From a virus, in IMG/VR virus record IMGVR_UViG_3300032286_000417, positions 1 through 48,602 of that record: 48,602 nucleotides of DNA, one strand, 5' to 3'. Shown piece after piece: positions 24,441-32,708 of the stretch (position 1 is its first letter; each line of letters begins with the position of its first letter). The notes below the pieces were generated by a model that saw only the letters and a program-made list of their open reading frames with translations, made no database searches and was not told the origin of the DNA. The translations under genes and the position numbers were made by a program.

Positions 24441-25076
24441 TTAACCGCCAAGTGCCAATGAACGTACTGTACGTCCGACGGCTGCTCCAATTCCTGTAGG
24501 TGCGCCACCTTCACCGTACTGTAGGGCGTTATCGTAACAGATTGTTAGAGCAATGTCCATAGGATCTGTTGCGTTAGAGTAGTCGCCACCTTGATAAGTT
24601 GCATTCTTGAGCCAGCAGCCCAAGAACTCAAAACTTTCTAATATTGTAGGAGTATTAGCGCCGTTGCCGCCGTCTAACATTTCTACACGCATGGTAAACT
24701 TATAGTCAATACCTGATGCAGCGCCACTTTGTTCAAAGAAGTCAAACTGTTTCTGCAACTGTTGACCTACTAGAGTAGTAACATTGTTACTTACGTCGTC
24801 ACGTAGAGTCAACTTGGCATCGGCCCATGAGTGCTTGCCTGCTAGTTTAACAGTGCTGTTATATACCGGCAATGAAATTGTTTCGAACGAAAGGTCCGGA
24901 CGTGTTACATTCATGACCTGTTTGGTCAATTCTGTAGTCGGTGTACCCGGGACTCCAAAATTATCTAATGTAACGCGAAAGCGATACTTTAGTTTTGGCA
25001 TCAACAGACCCTGACTTGCTGAGCTTTGGTCTGTTGATAGAGGTACTGTAAATCTATTTAAACTTGATACTGGCAT
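24441..25076 (-). CDS. 19: Tail tube protein gp19
   Basis: This 211-aa protein (T4 gp19 is 163 aa) shows the contractile tail-tube pattern: PKLKYRFRVTLDNF, VTRPDLSFETISLPVYNS, KHSWADAKLTLRDD, YKFTMRVEMLDGG and ILESFEFLGCWLKN. Hexamers stack to form the inner tube for DNA passage, within the gp18 sheath encoded upstream. Single-gene control is suggested: its own late promoter (GGTAAATA at 25099-25106), an AAGGAG Shine-Dalgarno sequence and its own strong terminator, as expected for a highly expressed protein. Confidence 0.9.
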   Translation of the reverse strand: MPVSSLNRFTVPLSTDQSSASQGLLMPKLKYRFRVTLDNFGVPGTPTTELTKQVMNVTRPDLSFETISLPVYNSTVKLAGKHSWADAKLTLRDDVSNNVTTLVGQQLQKQFDFFEQSGAASGIDYKFTMRVEMLDGGNGANTPTILESFEFLGCWLKNATYQGGDYSNATDPMDIALTICYDNALQYGEGGAPTGIGAAVGRTVRSLALGG

Positions 25077-25098
25077 TTCAAATGCTCCTTATTACTTG

Positions 25099-25106
25099 TA
25101 TTTACC
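25099..25106 (-). promoter_or_regulatory. Late promoter for tail tube gene (GGTAAATA)
   Basis: The octamer variant lies 22 nt before the gp19 ATG, with AAGGAG between; this is normal leader geometry. Confidence 0.55.
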
Positions 25107-25107
25107 T

Positions 25108-28074
25108 TTATACTCCAGCTGCAATTTCACCAGTATTCTTTATTCTTAAAGGAATATAAATGAATTCAACAGCTTTCACAGGCTCAATAGCTACATCTAA
25201 CCAAAGTTCGCTTCGATCGATTCTGGTCGGTGTATTGTTTGTATTATCGCAAATTGTGACAAAGTCATACAATGCACGTTGTCCCACTAATTCTAATAGT
25301 AAACTATCAGCAGCAGCTTTGATCTCTCGACGTGTTTGAGCATCGTTAGGTTCAAACAAATAAGGCTTGGCCAATACTGCCAGTTGCTTACGTAGGTAGG
25401 CTACTAGACGAACTACGTTAATTCTATCCAACGCACTGGCTGTTTTTGCACGAGTATACTGACCAAAGTTGACAATTCCTACACCAGGTAGTGTGGCAAT
25501 TGGGTTAACTTTTACATCACGTAGGACATTTCTTAATCCTTCATATAGACTAGCACTCTTAAACTCACCAGTAGCGTCAATGTAACCAACGCTGGTTGCA
25601 TTATCGATACCACCACGACGTAGTCCTGCTGGCGCAAACCATTGATAGCTCTTGGCATCACTGTTGATAATAGTACGCAACATCATGTGGCTTGGAGGAA
25701 CAACGATCTCTTTGCCTCTAAAGTTTGTTGTAAGTCCGCTTGGGTAAAATACACCTAGGTATTCATCTGCAGATATTAGACCGGCATCGCCGTTATCTGT
25801 TGCGCCTGCTGTATTATTGCCCCAATTTCTTAAAGCTGTAGCAGTTGGTTGTAAACGTAACGGACTATCACCTACTACAAATGCTGTTTGACCTCTTTCT
25901 GTATTTAAAGAAATCATATTTGCAATAACTTCTGGATATCCAGGACATACAATTAGATTAAAATCTAATGTATCAGTATCACGAATAGCAAGGTTAGTGT
26001 TAATCATACTCTTAAGTTGAGCAACAATATGTCCGCGTTGAGCAAGACGACCAAATCGTCCGCTACCGTCAAGATTACGTCCATTGACTGTGATCCATCG
26101 ATCTGGGAAGTAATCGGTCATTATAGCATTTCCAAATCTAACGTTTAGGGCTGTAGTATCAATATGATCAACAACATACTTCTTGACATTATTACCGCTG
26201 CGGCGTGTATTCCATAAACATATACCTCTTGGATAGTTTGCTGGATCTGGAGCATCTGGATCTACATAATTGCTTGTTAACATGTCAGCAATGGTACCAA
26301 ATGGCATGCCGCCGTTAGGTGGTTGGGTGATGCCTGCGCGAGCATCTGCAAATACCCATCCATTTGGGCTGTAGTCGTCTGTGGGATCCTGTTGAACCCA
26401 CATCTTATCTGAATTATTCCAGACATAGTAATCTAGTCCGTAGCGTTCTGGGTCAGCTGTACTGACCCAAATATCATTGTCAACTAAATCACCACCGTCG
26501 CTACGATCGCCGTCTGCGGGTGCTGTGGCGCGGACAATAGGACCAGCTGGATCTGTAAGGGGATATACATACCTATATCCTCTCCACGCAAAGCCATCAT
26601 TTACCATGATATCTACGTCGTAGTTGCCGCCGCTATACCAAAGTGTGCCGTCAGCAGGAGCAGTAGCTGGTGCAGAGGAGCTGGCTTCGTAGGTTAATGG
26701 AGCCCAATTTGACGCTAGATAATCAAATGCATCATATGCTGGTGCAGTATACAGGTTAGCAGTTGTTGTAGGATTAAACCCTACACCGGCCAACGGAGAG
26801 TTTGTATCGTCAAGTAATTGGAAGTTGCCGCCGGCAGAATGACTAAATGTTAGACGTCTAGTTGTGACATCGTAAGTACAGGTAACATAGGACAGACCGG
26901 CAGCACTAACAGCAGCAGGCATGAGACTAGCTCGATTATTTGCACTAGCTGATAAAACAACTGTCTTGGTACTTGACCATGCATTACCACCAGGTAGAGT
27001 TTCTCTAATTTGAAATATACTGTTGCTGCCGGATACAACGGATATGTTGGCAATAATACTAATAGAAGTTGCGCCGGGATTCTTACGTCTCCAGACTTTA
27101 AAGTTTGCAACGTAGTCAGCACCGACTCCATTTTCAGTATTTGGTTCAACAAATAGTGTACCAACTGGTATATTTTTTCCACCGCCTGATGCATCTAAGG
27201 CATATAGAGCAGCTTGTGGCGTATCGTATAATGGTGCTGGGACTGTACCCCATGCTTTGGTAGAACCGTTATATAATTTGATTACCCAATTTGCACCAAA
27301 GCCTGGTGTAGTTGTTTTAATCCATACGCTGCCTGTTAGGGCGTTTAGAGCACCTGTTCCTGTATTTGTAAAATTAGGATACGAAGTATGCGGAGCCATT
27401 ACTAGTTGTTTTCCGCCGTCAAATCCTAGTGCAACGGGCGTCCATGAATTATCGTCTTGTTTATAATACAAAGCATTTTCGTTATCCGATGTTACAACCA
27501 TGGCATAATCGCCTTGGTTTCCATAAGATGTCAACGGAACCATAGAAATATCTACATTGTTTTGAGATGTAACATCGTCTAAAACTTTAACAGTTTTAAC
27601 TGTAAACTTATCTGTAGTTTGATCCCATTCATTTACACCAAATAGTGTATTTGCAGTGTCTACCCAATATTGGCCGCTGTTAGGAGATCCGCTAGGTGCT
27701 GTGGCAGACGAAGCTAGATCAGCTAGATCGACATCTGCACGAACAATGTAGGCTTTAGAACTTGCTCCTAATGCAGAGTATGCAGCTTGCAATCCGTACT
27801 CACTAATTTCGCTACCTTGTATAACATTCTCAGATGCATCAGTTTCGAAAATAGGATTGCCAAAAGTATCTGTAAGATCTCGTTGACTTGTAATAACAAA
27901 AACATTGCCTTGTTGGGCAGCGGTAGTACCTAGTGCGGTACCGGTTGCAGCAGCATTAGATTTATCTTGTCTGCTGGCAATAAAAATTAGAGGGATTGTG
28001 CCCGGAGCAGCTGGAGTATAAAAACTCTCATCTTGAACTATAACTTGTACGCCTGGTGAACCTAGAGTGGCCAT
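25108..28074 (-). CDS. 18: Tail sheath protein gp18, enlarged
   Basis: This 988-aa protein is far larger than T4 gp18 (659 aa). The N-terminal sheath domain (GSPGVQVIVQDES, PLIFIASRQDKSN) covers roughly residues 1-120. The conserved C-terminal sheath core runs from about residue 600 (FGTIADMLTSNY, RGICLWNTRRSG, ... LVGQRALYDFVTICDN, VEPVK-like IAIEPVKAVEFIYIPLRI). Between them are extra beta-rich insertions with repeated short W/Y motifs (YYVWNNSDKMW, YYKQDDNSWTP, YNGSTKAWGT) that would lie on the outside of the tail. It contracts to drive the tube into the host. Late promoter and AAGGAG Shine-Dalgarno sequence are present. Confidence 0.9.
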   Translation of the reverse strand: MATLGSPGVQVIVQDESFYTPAAPGTIPLIFIASRQDKSNAAATGTALGTTAAQQGNVFVITSQRDLTDTFGNPIFETDASENVIQGSEISEYGLQAAYSALGASSKAYIVRADVDLADLASSATAPSGSPNSGQYWVDTANTLFGVNEWDQTTDKFTVKTVKVLDDVTSQNNVDISMVPLTSYGNQGDYAMVVTSDNENALYYKQDDNSWTPVALGFDGGKQLVMAPHTSYPNFTNTGTGALNALTGSVWIKTTTPGFGANWVIKLYNGSTKAWGTVPAPLYDTPQAALYALDASGGGKNIPVGTLFVEPNTENGVGADYVANFKVWRRKNPGATSISIIANISVVSGSNSIFQIRETLPGGNAWSSTKTVVLSASANNRASLMPAAVSAAGLSYVTCTYDVTTRRLTFSHSAGGNFQLLDDTNSPLAGVGFNPTTTANLYTAPAYDAFDYLASNWAPLTYEASSSAPATAPADGTLWYSGGNYDVDIMVNDGFAWRGYRYVYPLTDPAGPIVRATAPADGDRSDGGDLVDNDIWVSTADPERYGLDYYVWNNSDKMWVQQDPTDDYSPNGWVFADARAGITQPPNGGMPFGTIADMLTSNYVDPDAPDPANYPRGICLWNTRRSGNNVKKYVVDHIDTTALNVRFGNAIMTDYFPDRWITVNGRNLDGSGRFGRLAQRGHIVAQLKSMINTNLAIRDTDTLDFNLIVCPGYPEVIANMISLNTERGQTAFVVGDSPLRLQPTATALRNWGNNTAGATDNGDAGLISADEYLGVFYPSGLTTNFRGKEIVVPPSHMMLRTIINSDAKSYQWFAPAGLRRGGIDNATSVGYIDATGEFKSASLYEGLRNVLRDVKVNPIATLPGVGIVNFGQYTRAKTASALDRINVVRLVAYLRKQLAVLAKPYLFEPNDAQTRREIKAAADSLLLELVGQRALYDFVTICDNTNNTPTRIDRSELWLDVAIEPVKAVEFIYIPLRIKNTGEIAAGV

Positions 28075-28105
28075 ATTTGAATCTCCTTAGTGGATTACTT
28101 GAATA

Positions 28106-28113
28106 TATTTAGC
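28106..28113 (-). promoter_or_regulatory. Late promoter for tail sheath gene (GCTAAATA)
   Basis: The motif lies 31 nt before the gp18 ATG, with an AAGGAG Shine-Dalgarno sequence between. It is divergent from the plus-strand late motif at 28137. Confidence 0.55.
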
Positions 28114-28136
28114 TATAGGTTCAGAAAAAACGTCGG

Positions 28137-28143
28137 TTAAATA
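28137..28143 (+). promoter_or_regulatory. Late-promoter-like TTAAATA for HNH-like gene
   Basis: This plus-strand motif lies 29 nt before the ATG at 28173, with an A/G-rich leader. It is weaker than the exact octamers. Confidence 0.45.
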
Positions 28144-28172
28144 CTGCGTAAAAGGGACAAAAAAGGGCGCTT

Positions 28173-28508
28173 ATGAGAGATCTCTGCAAACAATGCGGCA
28201 AAAGACCAGTAGCAATCAACTACTATAAAGAAGGCACGCCTTATTATAGGTCTAAGTGCGATCATTGTGCCAAGGGAAGAAATAAAGAAAGGCCCTTGTG
28301 GGCCTTAAGTGGATATAAGAAAAAGTTATCGTGCGACAAGTGCGGCTTTAGTTCTAAGTATGCTGATCAGTTTAATGTCTACAATATAGACGGCGATCTT
28401 AAAAACTGTCGACATACGAATTTAAAAACGGTATGCGCGAATTGTCAACGAATACTACACAAACTTAAACTTCCATGGCGGCAGGGAGACCTGAAACCCG
28501 ATTTCTAA
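28173..28508 (+). CDS. Zinc-ribbon protein with HNH-like scaffold
   Basis: This 111-aa basic protein has four CxxC knuckles: C5/C8, C29/C32, C54/C57 and C88/C91. The second half looks like an HNH endonuclease zinc scaffold (VYNIDGDLKN ... NLKTVCANCQRILH). However, the catalytic His expected in the (V)HHxDGD position is replaced by Tyr-Asn, so nuclease activity may be lost. It is a single plus-strand gene between sheath and dNMP kinase genes and converges on the kinase gene with a 44-nt overlap. A DNA-binding or regulatory role is possible. Confidence 0.65.
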   Translation: MRDLCKQCGKRPVAINYYKEGTPYYRSKCDHCAKGRNKERPLWALSGYKKKLSCDKCGFSSKYADQFNVYNIDGDLKNCRHTNLKTVCANCQRILHKLKLPWRQGDLKPDF

Positions 28509-29118
28509 TAGCAGTAAATAGATCATCAATAGTACCGTCATTAGTAATAACTGCATCAATATCACCGCCTACCCATGCAGTTTCGCTAGCATGTATACCT
28601 AACTTTTCTAATTTAAGTCTACTTAGACTCCATGTAGAATTACCTTCAGGACCCCTGTTAGAACTGATTGCGGCGGCGAACCATTCAGGATCGTTGCCCC
28701 GCTTTACACGGATAACAGTTCCGCCTGCATTATGTATAGCTTTAATTTCATTAGGGAATCGCACATCGCTAATAACAATATTATCTCGAGTTTTACGCAT
28801 TTTGTTTTCTAAACTGGCAATCCATATGTCGTCATGAAATCCTGCTCTACAAACTTCTGTGCCCCAATATTGTAAGATTTTACGAGGAGTAATTTCCATA
28901 CCTAACCGGTCACTCCACCAGTCGTCACGTTGCTCGCGCCATTCACGAGCCTGTGTAGTACGTCCTTCTAACAGTGTTCGATCCCACCCAAATACGCAGG
29001 CTACTGCATCTTTAAGTGTATTGGCAAAACTGTCTCTTCGAAAGCCATGAAAATTAACCAAATAGTCTGCGGCAGTATCTTTGCCAGCGCCGATTAGCCC
29101 TACAAAACCTACAATCAT
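28465..29118 (-). CDS. 1: Deoxynucleoside monophosphate kinase (gp1)
   Basis: This 217-aa protein (T4 gp1 is 241 aa) has an N-terminal P-loop GLIGAGKD at residues 7-14. Family segments follow: FANTLKDAVACVFGW, REWREQRDDWW, RKILQYWGTEV, VISDVRFPNE and a lid-like VIRVKRG. The enzyme phosphorylates dNMPs to dNDPs for phage DNA synthesis. It follows a glycosyltransferase gene by 12 nt and shares its sigma70-type promoter at 29963-29992, consistent with early expression. Confidence 0.9.
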   Translation of the reverse strand: MIVGFVGLIGAGKDTAADYLVNFHGFRRDSFANTLKDAVACVFGWDRTLLEGRTTQAREWREQRDDWWSDRLGMEITPRKILQYWGTEVCRAGFHDDIWIASLENKMRKTRDNIVISDVRFPNEIKAIHNAGGTVIRVKRGNDPEWFAAAISSNRGPEGNSTWSLSRLKLEKLGIHASETAWVGGDIDAVITNDGTIDDLFTAIRNRVSGLPAAMEV

Positions 29119-29130
29119 TTGTGTCTCCTA

Positions 29131-29955
29131 TTAACCAGTTTCTTTACCGTTATCTAAGTTTTCTACAAAACAATAATTTGTATAGTGGTCTGTTTTTGTA
29201 TCAACAATGTGCGCTACTTTAGGCTTGTTGATTAACAGCCAGCGTTCGAACGCATATCGATAAGCATGACCTGTGGGATATAGATCAACTTCTGATCCCA
29301 TGTATTGATCTGAATTTAATGGATTTGGTAAAGATCTTACATGATTAGATTTTGTCCACCAAAAGTTTCCACTTACAGTAAAATCCATGCAGACTAGGTC
29401 TTTAACTCCTACTACATCTGCATCTTGCAGTAGGCGCACACACTCTGGCCATTTTTCTATTAGATAATATTGTAGCACTTCTTTCCAGTTGGCTACAGCA
29501 GCACCTGCTCTGGTAATGCCTTTGTTATAAAAATACAATACATCTATATCTTTTTCTACACATGCCTTGTGTAAAAAATCTAAAGTCTGTCCTTCGTATA
29601 TATTGGGATCTGTACAATCTCTAACATTGATGATATTTACAAAGGGATATCGCATGTTGATGTATTCTCTAATCTTTTGATCAAAGTTAAGTTCGGGACC
29701 TATGGGATTGTGTACTAAGATTTGCCCTTTTTCAGTATAATATGTAAATTGGTCTGGACTTTTATTTCTATTAAAGTTAAGTCCGTACATTCCGGACATG
29801 TACACTGGCATAGTTATTGCCATGTTAATTTTAGCAATGTCTGCTAATCGGCTTTTCTTAAGCAGACTTAACTGCTCGTCAATCCACCATGTCCAGTTAG
29901 CTGCTCTAATGTCCGGCGGGATGTAAAAATGATAAAAAACTTCTATAGGTCTCAT
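29131..29955 (-). CDS. Putative glycosyltransferase
   Basis: This 274-aa protein has no signal peptide. The N-terminus IEVFYHFYIP and the later YFYNKGITR, ANWKEVLQYYLIEKWPE, DADVVGVK and SGNFWWTKSNHVRSLPNP resemble a GT family that modifies surface glycans in aquatic bacteria. VSGNFWW is the most characteristic element. The donor and acceptor are unknown. It heads a short operon with the dNMP kinase, driven by a sigma70-type promoter whose -10 ends 7 nt before the ATG. There is no Shine-Dalgarno sequence, so the mRNA may be leaderless. Confidence 0.65.
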   Translation of the reverse strand: MRPIEVFYHFYIPPDIRAANWTWWIDEQLSLLKKSRLADIAKINMAITMPVYMSGMYGLNFNRNKSPDQFTYYTEKGQILVHNPIGPELNFDQKIREYINMRYPFVNIINVRDCTDPNIYEGQTLDFLHKACVEKDIDVLYFYNKGITRAGAAVANWKEVLQYYLIEKWPECVRLLQDADVVGVKDLVCMDFTVSGNFWWTKSNHVRSLPNPLNSDQYMGSEVDLYPTGHAYRYAFERWLLINKPKVAHIVDTKTDHYTNYCFVENLDNGKETG

Positions 29956-29962
29956 AGTATCT

Positions 29963-29992
29963 AGTATAATTTATTCCTAGGTACTGTGTCAA
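29963..29992 (-). promoter_or_regulatory. Sigma70-type promoter for glycosyltransferase and dNMP kinase
   Basis: The minus strand reads TTGACA, an 18-nt spacer, then TATACT. The -10 ends 7 nt before the ATG at 29955, so a leaderless transcript is predicted. The promoter is in the short gap after gp13. Confidence 0.75.
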
Positions 29993-30001
29993 GAGAAATT
30001 T

Positions 30002-30760
30002 TTAGCCTGTTATCCAAGTAAGTGGTGTACCGCCATCTTTGTAGTTGATTAGATCCATTTCTAATTGTTCAATTTCGGCCTTGCCTTCACTCTTCAAAGC
30101 AGTACCATTTAGAGTTGTGCCGCCCTGTGGACTAGCAATTGTAGCAAACTTCTCACGGGCTTCGCCTAGCATGATCTTACAGGTTGCCAAGGCATAATCA
30201 CGTAGCCACTGTCCGGCAAAAGTATCGCTTAATAAATTAAAGTCTGGGCGATGGTTATCAATCCAAAGTAGAACTTCTTCTGGACCACGTGGACGCTGAT
30301 CAATGGTTAACAATTTTGTACTTTTGTTGAAAATAAAATTAATTTCACTACCAAACATTTTACCAACTAGCTTTTGATAGCTGGCAAATGCAAAATAAGT
30401 AGCCAAACCGCCCATGTTTGAACTAGACAGTAGATATGTGTTACTGTAAGCCAGGTTGAACGGTTCAAACAAACTGCCGCCATCGCCGCCACCTGTTCTA
30501 CTACCGATGCTACGACGATATATCCTACGCACATTTTCTATTTCTGGTGCTAGAACATAGTTGTTTTGATCTACCTGCAGGGTTAAAAATGCAAAACTTT
30601 CCTCAACACTGTTACTACTACGCTGTCTAAACTTGCGTAAAGAACGGTCAATAGCGAGATTATAATGTACAGGATCTAATTCTACATCGACGAGACCATC
30701 ACCTAGCATAAGTCTAATGTAGTCTATTACTTCTTGGCGTTGATTTTCAGAGTTGGTCAT
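30002..30760 (-). CDS. 13: Neck protein gp13-like
   Basis: The product is 252 aa from the ATG at 30760. A TTG four codons upstream is less likely. Marine T4-like neck protein signatures are seen: DYIRLMLGDGLVDVELD, AIDRSLRKFRQRSSNSVEE, YVLAPEIENVRRIYRRSIG, FNLAYSNTYLL, RPRGPEEVLLW, CKIMLGEAREKF and GGTTLNGTALKSE. In T4, gp13 and gp14 form the neck that joins filled heads to tails. Here gp13 is on the minus strand while gp14 and gp15 are divergent on the plus strand, separated by an HNH endonuclease gene. Confidence 0.72.
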   Translation of the reverse strand: MTNSENQRQEVIDYIRLMLGDGLVDVELDPVHYNLAIDRSLRKFRQRSSNSVEESFAFLTLQVDQNNYVLAPEIENVRRIYRRSIGSRTGGGDGGSLFEPFNLAYSNTYLLSSSNMGGLATYFAFASYQKLVGKMFGSEINFIFNKSTKLLTIDQRPRGPEEVLLWIDNHRPDFNLLSDTFAGQWLRDYALATCKIMLGEAREKFATIASPQGGTTLNGTALKSEGKAEIEQLEMDLINYKDGGTPLTWITG

Positions 30761-30773
30761 TGATGTTCTCAAT

Positions 30774-30781
30774 TATAAATA
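30774..30781 (+). promoter_or_regulatory. T4-type late promoter (TATAAATA) for the neck operon
   Basis: An exact plus-strand octamer lies in the intergenic gap, 60 nt before the HNH gene and upstream of gp14-gp15-Nudix. Confidence 0.75.
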
Positions 30782-30786
30782 TAAGT

Positions 30787-30816
30787 GTAGTTCACGGGAC
30801 GGCAATCCCTAACTAC
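30787..30816 (+). other. Hairpin in the 5' leader of the HNH gene
   Basis: GTAGTT (30787-30792) pairs with AACTAC (30811-30816), and GGGA (30796-30799) with TCCC (30806-30809), around a 6-nt loop. It lies just after the late promoter and before the GGAG Shine-Dalgarno sequence. There is no U-tract, so it is not a terminator; it could affect mRNA stability or processing. Confidence 0.4.
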
Positions 30817-30841
30817 TCTAACGCTATGAGGAGCATCAGCA

Positions 30842-31480
30842 ATGTATTTACCTAACAAATATACTCGTTGGTATGACGAGATCATACAACAAGCCAAGAA
30901 CAGATCTAAAGTTACCGGGTATACAGAAAAACATCATATTATTCCTAGATCACTCGGCGGAAATAATAAAAAAGAAAATATTGCAGTATTGACTGCTAGA
31001 GAACATTTTGTCTGCCATTGGCTATTGACCAAAATGGTTGACGGAAAATTTTTGCCTAAAATGCAAAAGGCATTGTGGAGGATGTTGGTCAACGGTGCTA
31101 ACTTTCAGGTAAGATATAAACCAAACTCACATACCTACGAACGTCTAAGATTAAAATACGGAACTTTGAAAAAGGGAATAATTACTTCTTCAGAAACCAA
31201 AGAAAAAATTTCAAAGGCAAACAAAGGAAAAATAGCATGGAACAAGGGAATTCCTAGAACCGAAGAAGAACGAAAATTAATGTCTAAAAGAAGAAAAGAA
31301 ACAGCCAATAAAGTACAAGTATGGAATTATGGAAAGACACATTCTCCCGAAACTCTCAAAAAGATCACAGAAAAAGCCAAAAATAGAAACAAATATAATT
31401 GCTGTTACTGTGATAAAATTGTAGCAGGAACTAATTTTTTTAGATGGCATGGCGAAAATTGTAAGTTAAAAATTCAATAA
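30842..31480 (+). CDS. HNH homing endonuclease with NUMOD-type repeats and C-terminal zinc finger
   Basis: In this 212-aa basic protein the HNH core is KHHIIPRSLGGNNKKENIAV (H31-H32, N45) followed by TAREHFVCHWLL. The middle has NUMOD3-like DNA-binding segments (ETKEKISKANKGKIAWNKG, then GKTHSPETLKK). The C-terminus is a compact finger, C-x2-C ... H ... C (NCCYCDK ... WHGENCK). Free-standing HNH genes of this kind cut intron- or HEG-less alleles and spread by gene conversion. It sits exactly between divergent gp13 and gp14, a typical homing position, and has GGAG 8 nt before the ATG. Confidence 0.85.
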   Translation: MYLPNKYTRWYDEIIQQAKNRSKVTGYTEKHHIIPRSLGGNNKKENIAVLTAREHFVCHWLLTKMVDGKFLPKMQKALWRMLVNGANFQVRYKPNSHTYERLRLKYGTLKKGIITSSETKEKISKANKGKIAWNKGIPRTEEERKLMSKRRKETANKVQVWNYGKTHSPETLKKITEKAKNRNKYNCCYCDKIVAGTNFFRWHGENCKLKIQ

Positions 31481-31483
31481 ATA
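31476..31483 (+). promoter_or_regulatory. Late promoter for gp14, leaderless geometry (AATAAATA)
   Basis: The motif overlaps the HNH stop codon and ends 7 nt before the gp14 ATG. There is no Shine-Dalgarno sequence. Confidence 0.6.
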
Positions 31484-31490
31484 CACGACT

Positions 31491-32699
31491 ATGCCACGCT
31501 TATCTCTATACCGCCCCGAAAAGGGCAATGATTTCCGCTTTCTAGATCGTGTAATCAACGAAGAATTTCAAGTGGGCGGCACAGACGTGTTTATCCACAA
31601 GTACTTAGGACCAGTTAATCCGGAAGAAGGTACCAGCAGTCCTGCAACACCAATAAATGTCAATTCTACTCCAGAATTAGGCATACAAGATTTGTTACTG
31701 TTAGAAAACAGAGATCGCCATTATGCCCCAGATGTTTATGTTCTACGTGGTATCTATGACATGGTAGACATAGATTTTAATCTAAGTCAATTTGGTCTGT
31801 TCTTGCAGAACGACACTGTTATGGTTATGTTCCATCTACGAACCTGTTTTGATACACTAGGGCGTAAAATCATGGCAGGCGACGTGATTGAATTACCTCA
31901 TCAGAAAGACGAATATGCACTAGACGAGAACAGTGTGGTAGCACTAAAAAGATTTTATGTGGTACAAGACGTTACTCGTCCTGCAAGAGGTTACAGTCAA
32001 ACTTGGTATCCTCACCTATTACGTGCCAAATGCGTACCGCTTGTTGACAGCCAAGAATTTAAAGAAATATTGGACGGCGATTCTGGTGCAGGAGATGGTA
32101 GTACTTTACGAGATCTATTAAGCCAGTATCAGAAAGAAATTGATATTAATAATCAAGTAATTGCTCAAGCAGAAGCAGATGCAGGGGCAAGTGGATATAA
32201 TACTGATCACTTATATACCCTATCAGTTAGACCAGACGGTAATATCAATGTTGCAGACGCTAGTATTTCAGATGTTGATGCCAGTACAGATACTCCTGGA
32301 TTTGATGCCAGCATTGTTCTTCAGAGTCCTAATAAAAATATCTATGTAGGATACTTAACAGGAGACGGTGTTCCTCCTGGAGGAGCACCTTATGGCTTTG
32401 GTATTATTTTTCCTAATGGTCCTGTAAAAAATCAGTTTTTCTTACGTACCGATTATGTACCTAATCGACTGTATAGATTTGACGGCAAGCGATGGATCAA
32501 GTACGAAGACAATGTTCGAATGACTCTAAATAACCTAGGCACTGAAGAAGTCACTGAAGGAATATTTGCAGGCAAGCAGGTCAAGAAAACACAAAAATCA
32601 GGATTTATTAACAACGTTAATACTTCCACTATTGCAGGCGAAGTGGTACAAGAACGTCAAGCATTGAGCAAAGCACTAAAACCACGTGCTGACAATTAA
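31491..32699 (+). CDS. 14: Neck protein gp14-like, with inserted domain
   Basis: The first ~190 residues of this 402-aa protein carry the gp14 pattern: RDRHYAPDVYVLRG, DIDFNLSQFGLFLQND, LGRKIMAGDVIELPHQKDE, KRFYVVQDVTRPARGYSQTWYPHLLRAKCVPLVDSQEF. T4 gp14 is 256 aa, so the ~150-residue Asp/Gly-rich segment after residue ~200, including LYRFDGKRWIKYED, is an added surface-like domain. It joins head and tail with gp13 and gp15. Its ATG lies 7 nt after AATAAATA, so a leaderless late transcript is predicted. Confidence 0.78.
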   Translation: MPRLSLYRPEKGNDFRFLDRVINEEFQVGGTDVFIHKYLGPVNPEEGTSSPATPINVNSTPELGIQDLLLLENRDRHYAPDVYVLRGIYDMVDIDFNLSQFGLFLQNDTVMVMFHLRTCFDTLGRKIMAGDVIELPHQKDEYALDENSVVALKRFYVVQDVTRPARGYSQTWYPHLLRAKCVPLVDSQEFKEILDGDSGAGDGSTLRDLLSQYQKEIDINNQVIAQAEADAGASGYNTDHLYTLSVRPDGNINVADASISDVDASTDTPGFDASIVLQSPNKNIYVGYLTGDGVPPGGAPYGFGIIFPNGPVKNQFFLRTDYVPNRLYRFDGKRWIKYEDNVRMTLNNLGTEEVTEGIFAGKQVKKTQKSGFINNVNTSTIAGEVVQERQALSKALKPRADN

Positions 32700-32708
32700 G
32701 GAGTTATT

